6,563 nucleotides of DNA, from assembly GCA_025996755.1 (NCBI GenBank), contig BNTR01000139.1:1-6563 (forward strand). Direction: 5' to 3'. The stretch is from Bacteroidia bacterium (GTDB lineage Bacteria > Bacteroidota > Bacteroidia > Bacteroidales > Azobacteroidaceae). A program made the position numbers and the translations under genes. Below are positions 1 to 5,614 of the stretch, one piece after another; within the stretch, counting starts at the first letter, position 1; each line of letters begins with the position of its first letter. The notes beneath the pieces were generated by a model. The model did no database searches and was not told the DNA's origin. It saw only the letters and a list, made by a program, of their open reading frames with translations.

Positions 1-170
1 ACATTGATGTTTCTGATTTCATAGAAGAAATCGCATTTGACCCAAAGGTTGAGCAATCATATTATGATGAATCAAGGCAAATACTCAAAAATTTATCCAT
101 CATAGACAGCAAAATCTGCAAATCTACTCTGTATGATTTTACGCCTACTGATGTAACCATTATAGATTAA
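1..170 (+). CDS. C-terminal end of an unrecognised protein (partial)
   Basis: An open frame enters from the left edge (first whole codon at base 3) and ends with TAA at 168-170, giving 55 residues. The visible part is acidic and fairly hydrophilic, with IDVSDFIEEIAF near its start and TPTDVTIID at the end, and has no membrane segment. I recognise no domain. The gene lies on the same strand as the two envelope genes that follow, 36 bases before the lipoprotein start, so it may be cotranscribed with them. The stop is clear and the base composition matches the next gene, so I take it as a real gene end; its function cannot be judged from this fragment. Confidence 0.6.
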   Translation, partial: IDVSDFIEEIAFDPKVEQSYYDESRQILKNLSIIDSKICKSTLYDFTPTDVTIID

Positions 171-206
171 AAAATAAATAAAATATAAACATAAAAATTT
201 CACAAA

Positions 207-797
207 ATGAACACAAAAAATTTATTCTTAGGTTTTTACGTCCTTTTAACGATAGGATGTATCAGTTGTAACAACAAACAAACGAGTACAGAATCTGAAG
301 ATTCTGCAAATCAAGTAATTACAACGACCGATTCCGTGTTGGAATCTGAAAGTAGTCCGGATTCAAAACAATCCGCAGAATTAACGGATATAGACAATAC
401 TTCAAAAATGGGAGTGATTGATTTATACCTTGAATCTAAATGGAATCCCTTAGGCACTACCTATGAGGATATACTTAATTATTTGTATGGCAATAGTATG
501 GATTATGATATTAAACTTACTGCAGACCAACTTCATCAATATGTCCCTTACACGGAAAAGTCAAAAGGTAAGAAAATTAAAAAAGCCTGCTACTTTGATG
601 CAAAAGATGTTTGTAATAAACTGATTGTCTTGGTTCCTGTCGCAGAAAAAGAATTTTTAATTGCTCAATGCAATAAAAGATTTGAAACAATAAAGGAAAA
701 CGAAACATGGCGAGATACAAAGAGGAAAATCATTTTCAATATAGAAAATGACAGCAAAGCCTCAAAAACAATAAATTTAATATACACAAAAAGTTAA
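207..797 (+). CDS. Putative lipoprotein of unknown function
   Basis: A 196-residue protein. Seen: an N-terminal lysine, a hydrophobic stretch at about residues 6-17, then two cysteines (C18 in LTIGC, C21 in CISC). Either could be the lipidated residue; C21 followed by NNKQ looks more like a Bacteroidota lipoprotein. Residues 24 to about 66 are a Ser/Thr/Glu/Asp-rich low-complexity linker. The remaining ~130 residues look globular, with aromatic residues (YEDILNYLYG) and a basic patch (KSKGKKIKK). I do not recognise the domain. Inferred: an outer- or inner-membrane-anchored protein held away from the membrane by the linker. The gene is AT-rich, more so than birA or glyS. Its stop is two bases before the next start, so translation is probably coupled with that secreted protein. 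No convincing promoter or Shine-Dalgarno is visible in the A/T-rich leader. Confidence 0.75.
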   Translation: MNTKNLFLGFYVLLTIGCISCNNKQTSTESEDSANQVITTTDSVLESESSPDSKQSAELTDIDNTSKMGVIDLYLESKWNPLGTTYEDILNYLYGNSMDYDIKLTADQLHQYVPYTEKSKGKKIKKACYFDAKDVCNKLIVLVPVAEKEFLIAQCNKRFETIKENETWRDTKRKIIFNIENDSKASKTINLIYTKS

Positions 798-799
798 TT

Positions 800-1261
800 A
801 TGAAACGATTATTATTTTTATTACTATCGGCATTGCCACTGTCCTGCTACGCACAGGACTACTCCACAGACATCACCACGTTGGCAAACTTCCTCAAGCG
901 GATGTATAATCAGACATCGTTTGAGGGCGTGAAAATTGTGGAAGATTACGACAATTCGTATTTAATTTCGGTGTTGAGTTTGGAAAAGAGCAAATACAAG
1001 AAAGAGAGCGCTATGTTTCGCGTGGCGTGGGGGAAAGCCCTGGCGCAGGCGAGCGAGTTTGTGAACGGTGCCAACATCACGTCCGATTTAATCATCCGCA
1101 CCACCGAAACAAAGGGCAAAACGGATGAGGAGGTGACGGTGGAAACGCTCGACAAAATACATTCTGTCGGCTTTGTGCAAGGCATGGAGTTGCTGAGCAA
1201 TTTTGTGCCGTCCGGCGATGATGCCAAGATGGTTTTTATTTATTCGCGGAAGATAGAGTGA
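800..1261 (+). CDS. Putative secreted or periplasmic protein of unknown function
   Basis: A 153-residue protein with a classical signal peptide: MKR, a run of leucines, then PLSCYAQD. Cleavage is likely after A18, before Q19-D20, a common pattern in Bacteroidota. The mature part (~135 residues) is a mixed alpha/beta-looking sequence with no cysteines and no transmembrane segment. I recognise no family. The start is set by the signal peptide and by the two-base gap after the lipoprotein stop, which suggests an operon and perhaps a shared envelope role. GC content rises within this gene compared with the previous one. Oddity: the last 19 bases of the gene, including the stop, and the 13 bases after it recur exactly at 2182-2213, ahead of the second hairpin repeat. 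Confidence 0.75.
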   Translation: MKRLLFLLLSALPLSCYAQDYSTDITTLANFLKRMYNQTSFEGVKIVEDYDNSYLISVLSLEKSKYKKESAMFRVAWGKALAQASEFVNGANITSDLIIRTTETKGKTDEEVTVETLDKIHSVGFVQGMELLSNFVPSGDDAKMVFIYSRKIE

Positions 1262-1274
1262 AATTGTCTGAACC
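1243..1274 (+). repeat. Direct repeat spanning a gene's 3' end, copy 1
   Basis: This 32-base stretch is identical to 2182-2213. It starts in the last codons of the 153-aa secreted protein gene, includes its stop and 4 bases of spacer, and runs into the first 9 bases of the hairpin repeat (GTCTGAACC). Beyond one mismatch (A1275 against G2214) the identity continues through 1276-1295 against 2215-2234. The repeat being duplicated is therefore longer than the hairpin alone. Confidence 0.9.
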
Positions 1275-1380
1275 ACGATTTTAATAAGATTTTCAGGATT
1301 AGCAGGATTGTGTAAAATGATTCTGCTATTTTTTTTTATCTTGGCAATCTTGAAAATCTTACGAAAATCAAGGTTCAGAC
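1266..1380. repeat. Intergenic hairpin (MITE- or REP-like) repeat, copy 1
   Basis: A 115-base unit that starts GTCTGAACC and ends GGTTCAGAC. Its two halves are imperfect inverted complements: the left arm reads GATTTTAATAAGATTTTCA after the terminal box, and the complement of the right arm reads GATTTTCGTAAGATTTTCA, giving arms of roughly 45 bases around a T-rich centre. It would form a long hairpin in RNA or single-stranded DNA. It sits right after a stop codon and could act as a transcription end. It carries no gene, so if mobile it would need help in trans. Copy 2 is at 2205-2315. I recall similar GTCTGAACC...GGTTCAGAC palindromes between genes in Bacteroidota genomes, but cannot search here. 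Confidence 0.85.
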
Positions 1381-1424
1381 AAGGAGAATTTTTGAAAGTG
1401 TTACAAGGCAGGATAAAATATTTT

Positions 1425-1448
1425 ATGATTATCCGCAATCATACCACT
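1425..1448 (+). repeat. 24-base inverted repeat flanking the toxin-antitoxin unit, left copy
   Basis: This sequence is the exact reverse complement of 2102-2125. It contains a smaller palindrome (ATGATT, six bases, AATCAT) followed by ACCACT. The pair encloses about 700 bases with only the toxin and putative antitoxin genes. No target-site duplication is obvious outside the pair: the left flank ends TATTTT and the right flank starts TAAATA. From 1449 to the toxin's 3' end at 1521 I see no gene. Confidence 0.8.
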
Positions 1449-1520
1449 TGGCTCTCGCTCCGTGTTCCACAGGCGCCAACAATAAAGCAAACTTTCTCAT
1501 ATCTCTGTAAAATTTTAAAA

Positions 1521-1790
1521 TTATTTATCATCATATACGCTTCTACGGTGCCCCACCTTAACCACCCTAACCGTCAAAATATCATCTTTTATCGTGTAGA
1601 TTATGCGATAAACACCAACCCGAATGCGATATTTATCTTCACTATCAGATAACTTTTTGCATCCAAACGGGCGCGGATTATTCACTAAACCGTTAATTGC
1701 ACTTTTAATTTTCAGAAGATAATCAGGAGGTATCTTATTCAAAGATTTTAACGCCGGCTTTTCAATTGCAAGTTTGTACATCTTTTTCAA
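1521..1790 (-). CDS. RelE/ParE-family toxin of a type II toxin-antitoxin pair
   Basis: An 89-residue basic protein of typical length for the family. It has an N-terminal strand (MYKLAIEKPALKSL), a two-helix hairpin (KIPPDYLLKIKSAINGLVNN), then 'PRPFGCKKLSD', and a C-terminal beta-sheet with YRIRVGVYRIIYTI and VRVVKVGHRRSVYDD. The 'YRIRVGxYRIIY' and 'VxxVGHRxxVY' patterns are characteristic of the RelE/ParE superfamily. RelE members cut mRNA on the ribosome and ParE members target gyrase; the arginine-rich C-terminus fits the RelE side better, but this is inference. The start at 1790 could instead be the internal Met at 1781. The gene overlaps the end of the upstream gene by 29 bases, a usual antitoxin-toxin arrangement. 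Most of its first half is copied again at 6437-6563. Confidence 0.85.
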   Translation of the reverse strand: MKKMYKLAIEKPALKSLNKIPPDYLLKIKSAINGLVNNPRPFGCKKLSDSEDKYRIRVGVYRIIYTIKDDILTVRVVKVGHRRSVYDDK

Positions 1791-1983
1791 TTAAAGCATC
1801 GACATAGTGATTAAACTCTTCCAAAGACACAGTTTCTGCATTTCTATGTAGCCAAATTGTGAATAAATCCCAATAGTCCTCACATCTCTGTAAGAATTGA
1901 TGCCAGACAGCCCGAATGCCGTCAAAGTAAAATCTTCCGCCACTCGCGACATCCATATACCCTTTGTTTACTGCTGTTTCCAT
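1762..1983 (-). CDS. Putative antitoxin partner of the RelE-like toxin
   Basis: A 73-residue acidic protein just upstream of and overlapping the toxin. I do not recognise the sequence; it lacks an obvious ribbon-helix-helix, AbrB/MazE or HTH pattern in its N-terminus. It is rich in aromatic residues in the middle (FYFDGIRAVWHQF, YWDLFTIWLHR) and ends in a helical, acidic segment (SLEEFNHYVDALIEKD) that could wrap a toxin. The antitoxin role rests on position, overlap, size and charge. It could instead be an unrelated small protein, or the end of a longer gene whose start was lost. The start at 1983 is preceded by AAGAG on the minus strand and by a TACCTTTGC promoter-like box at 2013-2021. Confidence 0.6.
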   Translation of the reverse strand: METAVNKGYMDVASGGRFYFDGIRAVWHQFLQRCEDYWDLFTIWLHRNAETVSLEEFNHYVDALIEKDVQTCN

Positions 1984-2012
1984 GCTCTTATATTTTTAAT
2001 TTGTAATCGCCT

Positions 2013-2021
2013 GCAAAGGTA
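2013..2021 (-). promoter_or_regulatory. Putative -7 box for the toxin-antitoxin operon
   Basis: Read on the minus strand this is TACCTTTGC, which fits the Bacteroidota -7 consensus TAnnTTTG, 29 bases before the antitoxin ATG. No good TTTG appears 19-21 bases further upstream, so the -33 element is weak. The same box occurs ahead of glyS. Confidence 0.45.
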
Positions 2022-2101
2022 AGAAAAAAAGTAACACTGATAATGGGTGTTATTCGCCGTCGCCGTAGGACAAAGCCACAAATTGCTTTATGATGCTATT
2101 T

Positions 2102-2125
2102 AGTGGTATGATTGCGGATAATCAT
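2102..2125 (-). repeat. 24-base inverted repeat flanking the toxin-antitoxin unit, right copy
   Basis: Exact reverse complement of 1425-1448, including the internal ATGATT...AATCAT palindrome. It lies in the gap between the antitoxin promoter and a short signal-peptide-like ORF. The rest of the gap from 1984 to 2145 holds no gene that I can support. Confidence 0.8.
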
Positions 2126-2145
2126 TAAATAAATTTATAGTTTGT

Positions 2146-2223
2146 ATGACTAAAAAAAGTTTATTGTTAGCAATGTGCTTTTTCGCGGAAGATAGAGTGA
2201 AATTGTCTGAACCGCGATTTTAA
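2146..2223 (+). pseudogene. Truncated 5' end of a secreted-protein gene
   Basis: A 25-codon frame starts at ATG 2146 with MTKKSLLLAMCFFA, a good signal-peptide start (lysines, then a hydrophobic core). At 2182 it enters the sequence shared with the end of the 153-aa gene (1243-1274), but in a different frame, and stops in the hairpin repeat at 2221-2223. The simplest reading is a secreted-protein gene whose body was lost when the repeat-bearing segment was joined to its first 36 bases. Whether it is still expressed as a short peptide cannot be told. Confidence 0.45.
2182..2213 (+). repeat. Direct repeat spanning a gene's 3' end, copy 2
   Basis: Identical over 32 bases to 1243-1274, placing a copy of the last codons and stop of the 153-aa secreted protein gene where that gene is absent. 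It leads straight into hairpin repeat copy 2. Together the two direct repeats bracket the whole toxin-antitoxin islet, so recombination between them would excise about 0.94 kb. Confidence 0.9.
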
Positions 2224-2315
2224 TAAGATTTTCAAGATTAACAGGATGGAGGATTGGTAGGATTTTTTTGTAATCCTGCTAATCCTAAAAATCTTATTAA
2301 AATCAAGGTTCAGAC
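2205..2315. repeat. Intergenic hairpin (MITE- or REP-like) repeat, copy 2
   Basis: A 111-base unit with the same ends as copy 1 (GTCTGAACC...GGTTCAGAC) and a better preserved inverted structure: left arm GATTTTAATAAGATTTTCAA, complement of right arm GATTTTAATAAGATTTTTAG, followed by AGGATTA/AACAGGAT-type inner arms. It is in the same orientation as copy 1; the outer arms are similar and the centres differ. Its right end lies 15 bases before the birA -7 box. Confidence 0.85.
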
Positions 2316-2330
2316 AAGAAGAAAATTTCG

Positions 2331-2338
2331 TACATTTG
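2331..2338 (+). promoter_or_regulatory. Putative birA promoter (-7 box)
   Basis: TACATTTG matches the Bacteroidota -7 consensus TAnnTTTG and lies 17 bases before the birA ATG, which predicts a very short leader. Twenty bases upstream of it is GGTT (2307-2310), a poor match to the TTTG -33 box, and that GGTT belongs to the right end of hairpin repeat copy 2. The repeat may therefore supply the upstream part of this promoter. Confidence 0.5.
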
Positions 2339-2355
2339 CGAAAAATTTCAGAAAA

Positions 2356-3093
2356 ATGAACATCATCCGCATACAAGCCACCGATTCAACAAACAGACAC
2401 TTAAAGAAATTGTCGGACGGCGACCCGCATTTGCCCGAAGGGACAACGCTGGTGGCATCCGTGCAAACAGCGGGGCGCGGGCAGGCGGGCAATGGCTGGG
2501 AGGCGGAGGCGGGTAAAAACCTGACTTTCAGCGTGTTGCTGTATCCTCGTTTTTTGTCTGCCGGGCAGCATTTTTTGCTGTCGGAGGCGGTTGCGCTGGC
2601 TGTGGTGGAGCCGTTGAAAATGGATGCGCGCGTCAAATGGCCCAACGATATTTATGTGGGCGACCGCAAAATGGCGGGTATCCTGATTGAAAATGATTGG
2701 CAGGGCGACCACATTCGGCGGTCGATTGTCGGTATTGGGCTGAATGTCAATCAGTTGGAATTTACGAGTGATGCCCCCAATCCGATTTCTATCAAGCAAA
2801 TCACGGGTGCTGACACGGATTTGGATGCCTTGCTGGGCGAAATTTTGCAGCATATATATAAGGTGTATAAGCAATTGGACGATTGCAGGGGCGGCGATTT
2901 GTCGCGCCCAATCGTTGCGCAAATGTATGCCGAAAAACTTTACCGCAAAACCGGATTTTTCGATTTTGCGGATAAAAACGGGATTTTTCGCGCGGAAATT
3001 CAGTCTGTTTCCGACGATGGGCGACTGCATTTGGCGACTGCCGATGGCGAATTGCGCGCGTATGCCTTCAAGGAGGTCGCTTTCAGAACTTAA
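2356..3093 (+). CDS. birA: Biotin--[acetyl-CoA-carboxylase] ligase (monofunctional BirA)
   Basis: A 245-residue cytoplasmic enzyme that activates biotin with ATP and transfers it to the lysine of the biotin carboxyl carrier protein. Visible BirA/LplA-fold motifs: DSTNRHL (about 10-16), the biotinyl-AMP loop GRGQAGNGW (40-48), KWPNDIYV (94-101) with the catalytic-site lysine, GILIEN (108-113), GIGLNVN (126-132), and a small C-terminal beta domain (about 198-245). It lacks the N-terminal DNA-binding domain of the E. coli protein, so it should be a ligase only, not a repressor. I chose the ATG at 2356 because family similarity starts at MNIIRIQATDSTN. The frame is open further upstream (a TTG at 2254), but that part translates the hairpin repeat. 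The gene converges on lemA and overlaps it by four bases. Confidence 0.93.
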   Translation: MNIIRIQATDSTNRHLKKLSDGDPHLPEGTTLVASVQTAGRGQAGNGWEAEAGKNLTFSVLLYPRFLSAGQHFLLSEAVALAVVEPLKMDARVKWPNDIYVGDRKMAGILIENDWQGDHIRRSIVGIGLNVNQLEFTSDAPNPISIKQITGADTDLDALLGEILQHIYKVYKQLDDCRGGDLSRPIVAQMYAEKLYRKTGFFDFADKNGIFRAEIQSVSDDGRLHLATADGELRAYAFKEVAFRT

Positions 3094-3692
3094 AATTGCA
3101 CTTCCGGAGCCTTTTCCGAGCCTGCCTCTGCCTTGAAATAGGGCTTTTGTTGGAAGCCTGAAACGCCGGCTACGATGCTGTTCGGAAATTTGCGAATCAG
3201 GGTGTTATACCCCTGCGCCTGGTCGTTGAAGCGCGTTCGCTCGGTGGCGATGCGGTTCTCGGTACCCTCCAATTGGGCTTGCAAATCCAAGAAATTTTGA
3301 TTGGCTTTCAGGTCGGGATACCGCTCCACGCTCACGAGGAGGCGGCTCAGTGCCGAACTCAGATTGCCTTGCGCCTGCTGATATTGCGCCAGCGTTTGTG
3401 CGTTCAATTTGGTGGGGTCGATTTGCACGGCGGTGGCTTGTGCACGTGCCTCAATCACGCCTGTCAGCGTACTCTGTTCGTGCGCGGCATAGCCTTTGAC
3501 GGTTGCCACGAGGTTGGGCACGAGGTCGGCACGGCGTTGATACTGATTTTCGACATTCGCCCATTGCGCATTAACCTGTTCGTCGGCATTCACCATCTTA
3601 TTATATGCCCCAAAATACCACAGAACGACACTCACAATGAGGAGGACAAACACACCCAGAGTAGCCAAAATGGCGATAGTAGACTTCTTCAT
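3090..3692 (-). CDS. lemA: LemA family membrane-anchored protein
   Basis: A 200-residue protein. Residues about 6-28 form one N-terminal transmembrane helix (IAILATLGVFVLLIVSVVLW). Then comes the LemA signature: YNKMVNADEQVNAQWANVENQYQRR with DLVPNLVATVKGYAAHE, followed by long helices (ALSRLLVSVERYPDLKANQNF, QLEGTENRIATERTRFND) and the end motif FPNSIVAG. Family proteins are membrane-anchored helical bundles about this long; their biochemical role is unknown. The usual neighbour, a TPM-domain protein, is not present. The gene starts seven bases after the glyS stop, so it is probably cotranscribed with glyS. Its stop overlaps the birA stop by four bases in convergent orientation, and no terminator is visible between the two. 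Confidence 0.92.
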   Translation of the reverse strand: MKKSTIAILATLGVFVLLIVSVVLWYFGAYNKMVNADEQVNAQWANVENQYQRRADLVPNLVATVKGYAAHEQSTLTGVIEARAQATAVQIDPTKLNAQTLAQYQQAQGNLSSALSRLLVSVERYPDLKANQNFLDLQAQLEGTENRIATERTRFNDQAQGYNTLIRKFPNSIVAGVSGFQQKPYFKAEAGSEKAPEVQF

Positions 3693-3699
3693 ATAATTT

Positions 3700-5253
3700 T
3701 TAATTGTTAATTTTTAATTCTTTCAAAAGGCTCTTCATATTCACTTTTTTGCGAATCATCGCCTCCAAATCGACAATCGGCACGCGCTCCTGCTGCATCG
3801 TGTCGCGGTGGCGAATCGTAACCCTGTCGTCTTCGAGCGTGTCGTGGTCGATGGTGATGCAAAAGGGTGTCCCAATCGCGTCCTGACGGCGATAACGCTT
3901 GCCAATCGAGTCTTTTTCGTCGTATTGGCATTGAAATTCAAATTTCAGTTCGTTCATTACTTCCAATGCCTTTTCGGGCAGTCCGTCTTTTTTCACTAAC
4001 GGCAAAATACCCAGTTTGACGGGTGCCAGCGCGGGCGGCAATTGCAGCACCACGCGGGTGTCGCCGCCTTCCAGTTCTTCCTCGTGGTAGGAGGCAGCCA
4101 GCACGCTCAGGAACATTCTGTCCACGCCAATCGAGGTTTCAATCACGTAGGGCGTGTATGATTTGTTGAGTTCGGGGTCGAAATACTGCATCTTTTTGCC
4201 GGAATATTTCTCGTGGCTGCCAAGGTCAAAATCGGTGCGCGAGTGGATGCCTTCCACCTCCTTGAAGCCGAATGGCATCTCAAACTCGATGTCGGTGGCG
4301 GCGTTGGCATAGTGCGCGAGCTTGTCGTGGTCGTGGAAACGGTATTTTTTGTCGCCCAAGCCCAGAGCCTTGTGCCATTGGATGCGCGTTTGCTTCCATT
4401 TTTCAAACCATTCGAGTTCTTCGCCCGGGCGCACGAAAAATTGCATCTCCATCTGCTCAAATTCGCGCATCCGGAAGATGAATTGCCGCGCCACAATCTC
4501 GTTGCGGAAGGCTTTCCCGATTTGAGCGATGCCAAACGGGATTTTCATCCGCCCGCTTTTTTGGACGTTGAGGAAATTCACGAATATGCCCTGTGCGGTC
4601 TCCGGACGCAGGTAGATTTTCAGCGCGCCATCGGCTGTCGAACCCATTTCGGTGGCAAACATCAGGTTGAACTGCCGCACCTCCGTCCAGTTGCGCGTGC
4701 CGGAAACGGGGCACACAATCTCGTAATCCACAATGATTTGGCGCAGTTCGTCGAGGTTGTTGTCGTTCAACGCCTTGGCAAAACGGGTGTGCAGTTCCGC
4801 CTTTTTCGCCGCGTTTTCGAGCACGCGCGGATTCGTTTCGCGAAATTTCTGTTCATCAAACGCATCGCCGAACTTTTTCGCGGCTTTTTCAACCTCCTTG
4901 TCGATTTTGTCGTCGTATTTCGCGAGTTGTTCTTCAATCAACACATCGGCGCGATAGCGTTTTTTCGAGTCTTTATTGTCAATCAGGGGGTCGTTGAACG
5001 CATCCACGTGCCCCGACGCCTTCCAAATGGTCGGGTGCATAAAAATGGCGGAGTCGATGCCCACCACATTGTCGTTGAGGAGCGTCATACTGTCCCACCA
5101 ATACCGTTTGATGTTATTTTTCAACTCCACCCCGTTCTGACCATAGTCATACACGGCTCCCAGCCCGTCATAAATCTCCGACGAGGGAAACACAAACCCA
5201 TATTCCTTGCAATGGGAAACCAATTTTTTGAAAACTTCTTCTTGCTGTGCCAT
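3700..5253 (-). CDS. glyS: Glycyl-tRNA synthetase, alpha2 (class II) type
   Basis: A 517-residue cytoplasmic enzyme that charges tRNA-Gly with glycine. It is the single-chain eukaryote/archaea-like form, at normal length. Seen in order: N-terminal FVFPSSEIYDGLGAVYDYG (20-38), WKASGHVDAFNDPL (77-90), YLRPETAQGIF (214-224), motif 2 with FRNEI and FRMREFEQMEMQFF (249-273), YANAATDIEFEMPFG (315-329), GIHSRTDFDL (335-344), motif 3 ETSIGVDRM (372-380), and a C-terminal anticodon-binding domain from LPPALAPVKLGILPL (about 405-419) to the end. Cysteines that bind zinc after the WxxSGH motif in some relatives are replaced here (DNKDSK). It heads a likely glyS-lemA operon, with a TACCTTTGC promoter box 31 bases upstream. 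Codons 129-152 recur exactly, inverted, inside the recombinase frame at 6353-6424. Confidence 0.96.
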   Translation of the reverse strand: MAQQEEVFKKLVSHCKEYGFVFPSSEIYDGLGAVYDYGQNGVELKNNIKRYWWDSMTLLNDNVVGIDSAIFMHPTIWKASGHVDAFNDPLIDNKDSKKRYRADVLIEEQLAKYDDKIDKEVEKAAKKFGDAFDEQKFRETNPRVLENAAKKAELHTRFAKALNDNNLDELRQIIVDYEIVCPVSGTRNWTEVRQFNLMFATEMGSTADGALKIYLRPETAQGIFVNFLNVQKSGRMKIPFGIAQIGKAFRNEIVARQFIFRMREFEQMEMQFFVRPGEELEWFEKWKQTRIQWHKALGLGDKKYRFHDHDKLAHYANAATDIEFEMPFGFKEVEGIHSRTDFDLGSHEKYSGKKMQYFDPELNKSYTPYVIETSIGVDRMFLSVLAASYHEEELEGGDTRVVLQLPPALAPVKLGILPLVKKDGLPEKALEVMNELKFEFQCQYDEKDSIGKRYRRQDAIGTPFCITIDHDTLEDDRVTIRHRDTMQQERVPIVDLEAMIRKKVNMKSLLKELKINN

Positions 5254-5284
5254 TTTTGAAACAATTTTATGCGCAAATCTATGC

Positions 5285-5293
5285 GCAAAGGTA
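5285..5293 (-). promoter_or_regulatory. Putative glyS promoter (-7 box)
   Basis: On the minus strand this reads TACCTTTGC, matching TAnnTTTG, 31 bases before the glyS ATG at 5253. The -33 region is A/T-rich without a clear TTTG. It is back to back with the tRNA-Cys promoter, so the 120-base gap between the genes holds two divergent promoters. Confidence 0.55.
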
Positions 5294-5331
5294 GTAATTT
5301 TTTTTTATTTTTGAAGAAAAATCGCATTTTA

Positions 5332-5363
5332 TTTGGATAAGTCAAAAAAAAGCACTAATTTTG
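5332..5363 (+). promoter_or_regulatory. Promoter of tRNA-Cys
   Basis: TTTG at 5332-5335, a 20-base spacer, then TAATTTTG at 5356-5363. This is an almost ideal Bacteroidota housekeeping promoter (TTTG, 19-21 bases, TAnnTTTG). It puts transcription start at roughly 5370, just before the tRNA 5' end at 5377. Confidence 0.75.
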
Positions 5364-5376
5364 CAGCGTCTAACAA

Positions 5377-5447
5377 GGTTCCTTGGCCGAGTGGTTAGGT
5401 ACCGGTCTGCAAAACCGATGACGGCGGTTCGAATCCGCCAGGAACCT
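5377..5447 (+). tRNA. tRNA-Cys (anticodon GCA)
   Basis: A full cloverleaf can be drawn. The acceptor stem GGTTCCT (5377-5383) pairs with AGGAACC (5440-5446), with discriminator T5447; U73 is the main identity base for cysteinyl-tRNA synthetase. The D arm is GCC (5386-5388) with GGT (5398-5400) around GAGTGGTTA. The anticodon arm CGGT/ACCG holds the loop CTGCAAA with GCA at 5409-5411. The T arm GGCGG/CCGCC holds TTCGAAT (5428-5434). CCA is not encoded. A tyrosine recombinase gene follows in the same direction, so the 3' end of this tRNA is a candidate integration site. Confidence 0.97.
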
Positions 5448-5458
5448 CAGTATAGCAA

Positions 5459-5490
5459 AAATGCCGATAGATATAAGTCTATCGGCATTC
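5459..5490 (+). terminator. Hairpin after tRNA-Cys, probable terminator
   Basis: AATGCCGATAG (5460-5470) pairs perfectly with CTATCGGCATT (5479-5489) around an 8-base loop, and flanking ATAGC/GCTAT could extend the stem past a bulge. Only a weak T-rich stretch follows, so termination strength is uncertain. It marks the end of the tRNA transcript. From here to 5614 I see no gene, only short repeats of GGAAAATT near 5537-5555. Confidence 0.65.
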
Positions 5491-5614
5491 GCTATTTATG
5501 TGATTTTCAAAGAGTTATGAGAGTATTACTCAATTTGGAAAATTGGAAAATTGGCGAAATTTTGTATCCCAATTGTAAAAAGTGGGGTGAAAACGACTCA
5601 AAAACAGACCAGAG

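Noticed and set aside
1308..1652. A 114-codon + strand frame across the first hairpin repeat and the toxin 3' end
   Set aside because: It translates repeat sequence and then runs antisense to the toxin gene; no coding signal.
2254..2355. Upstream extension of birA by 34 codons
   Set aside because: The extension starts at TTG and translates the hairpin repeat and the promoter; BirA similarity starts at the ATG at 2356.
2401..3030. A 209-codon minus-strand frame opposite birA
   Set aside because: Antisense shadow of a well-supported BirA.
3273..3710. A 145-codon frame on the + strand opposite lemA
   Set aside because: Antisense shadow of lemA, with cysteine- and histidine-rich composition and no recognisable domain.
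4213..5259. A 348-codon open frame on the + strand opposite glyS
   Set aside because: It is wholly antisense to a full-length glycyl-tRNA synthetase and shows no domain or signal; it reflects the codon bias of the real gene.
5269..5289. Two direct copies of ATGCGCAAA in the glyS leader as an operator
   Set aside because: Nine bases, A/T-rich surroundings, and one copy overlaps the -7 box by necessity; too weak to support a regulator site.
5537..5555. Short direct repeats of GGAAAATT as a recombinase attachment core or start of a CRISPR array
   Set aside because: Only two short A/T-rich units with no spacer structure and no matching copy elsewhere in the window.
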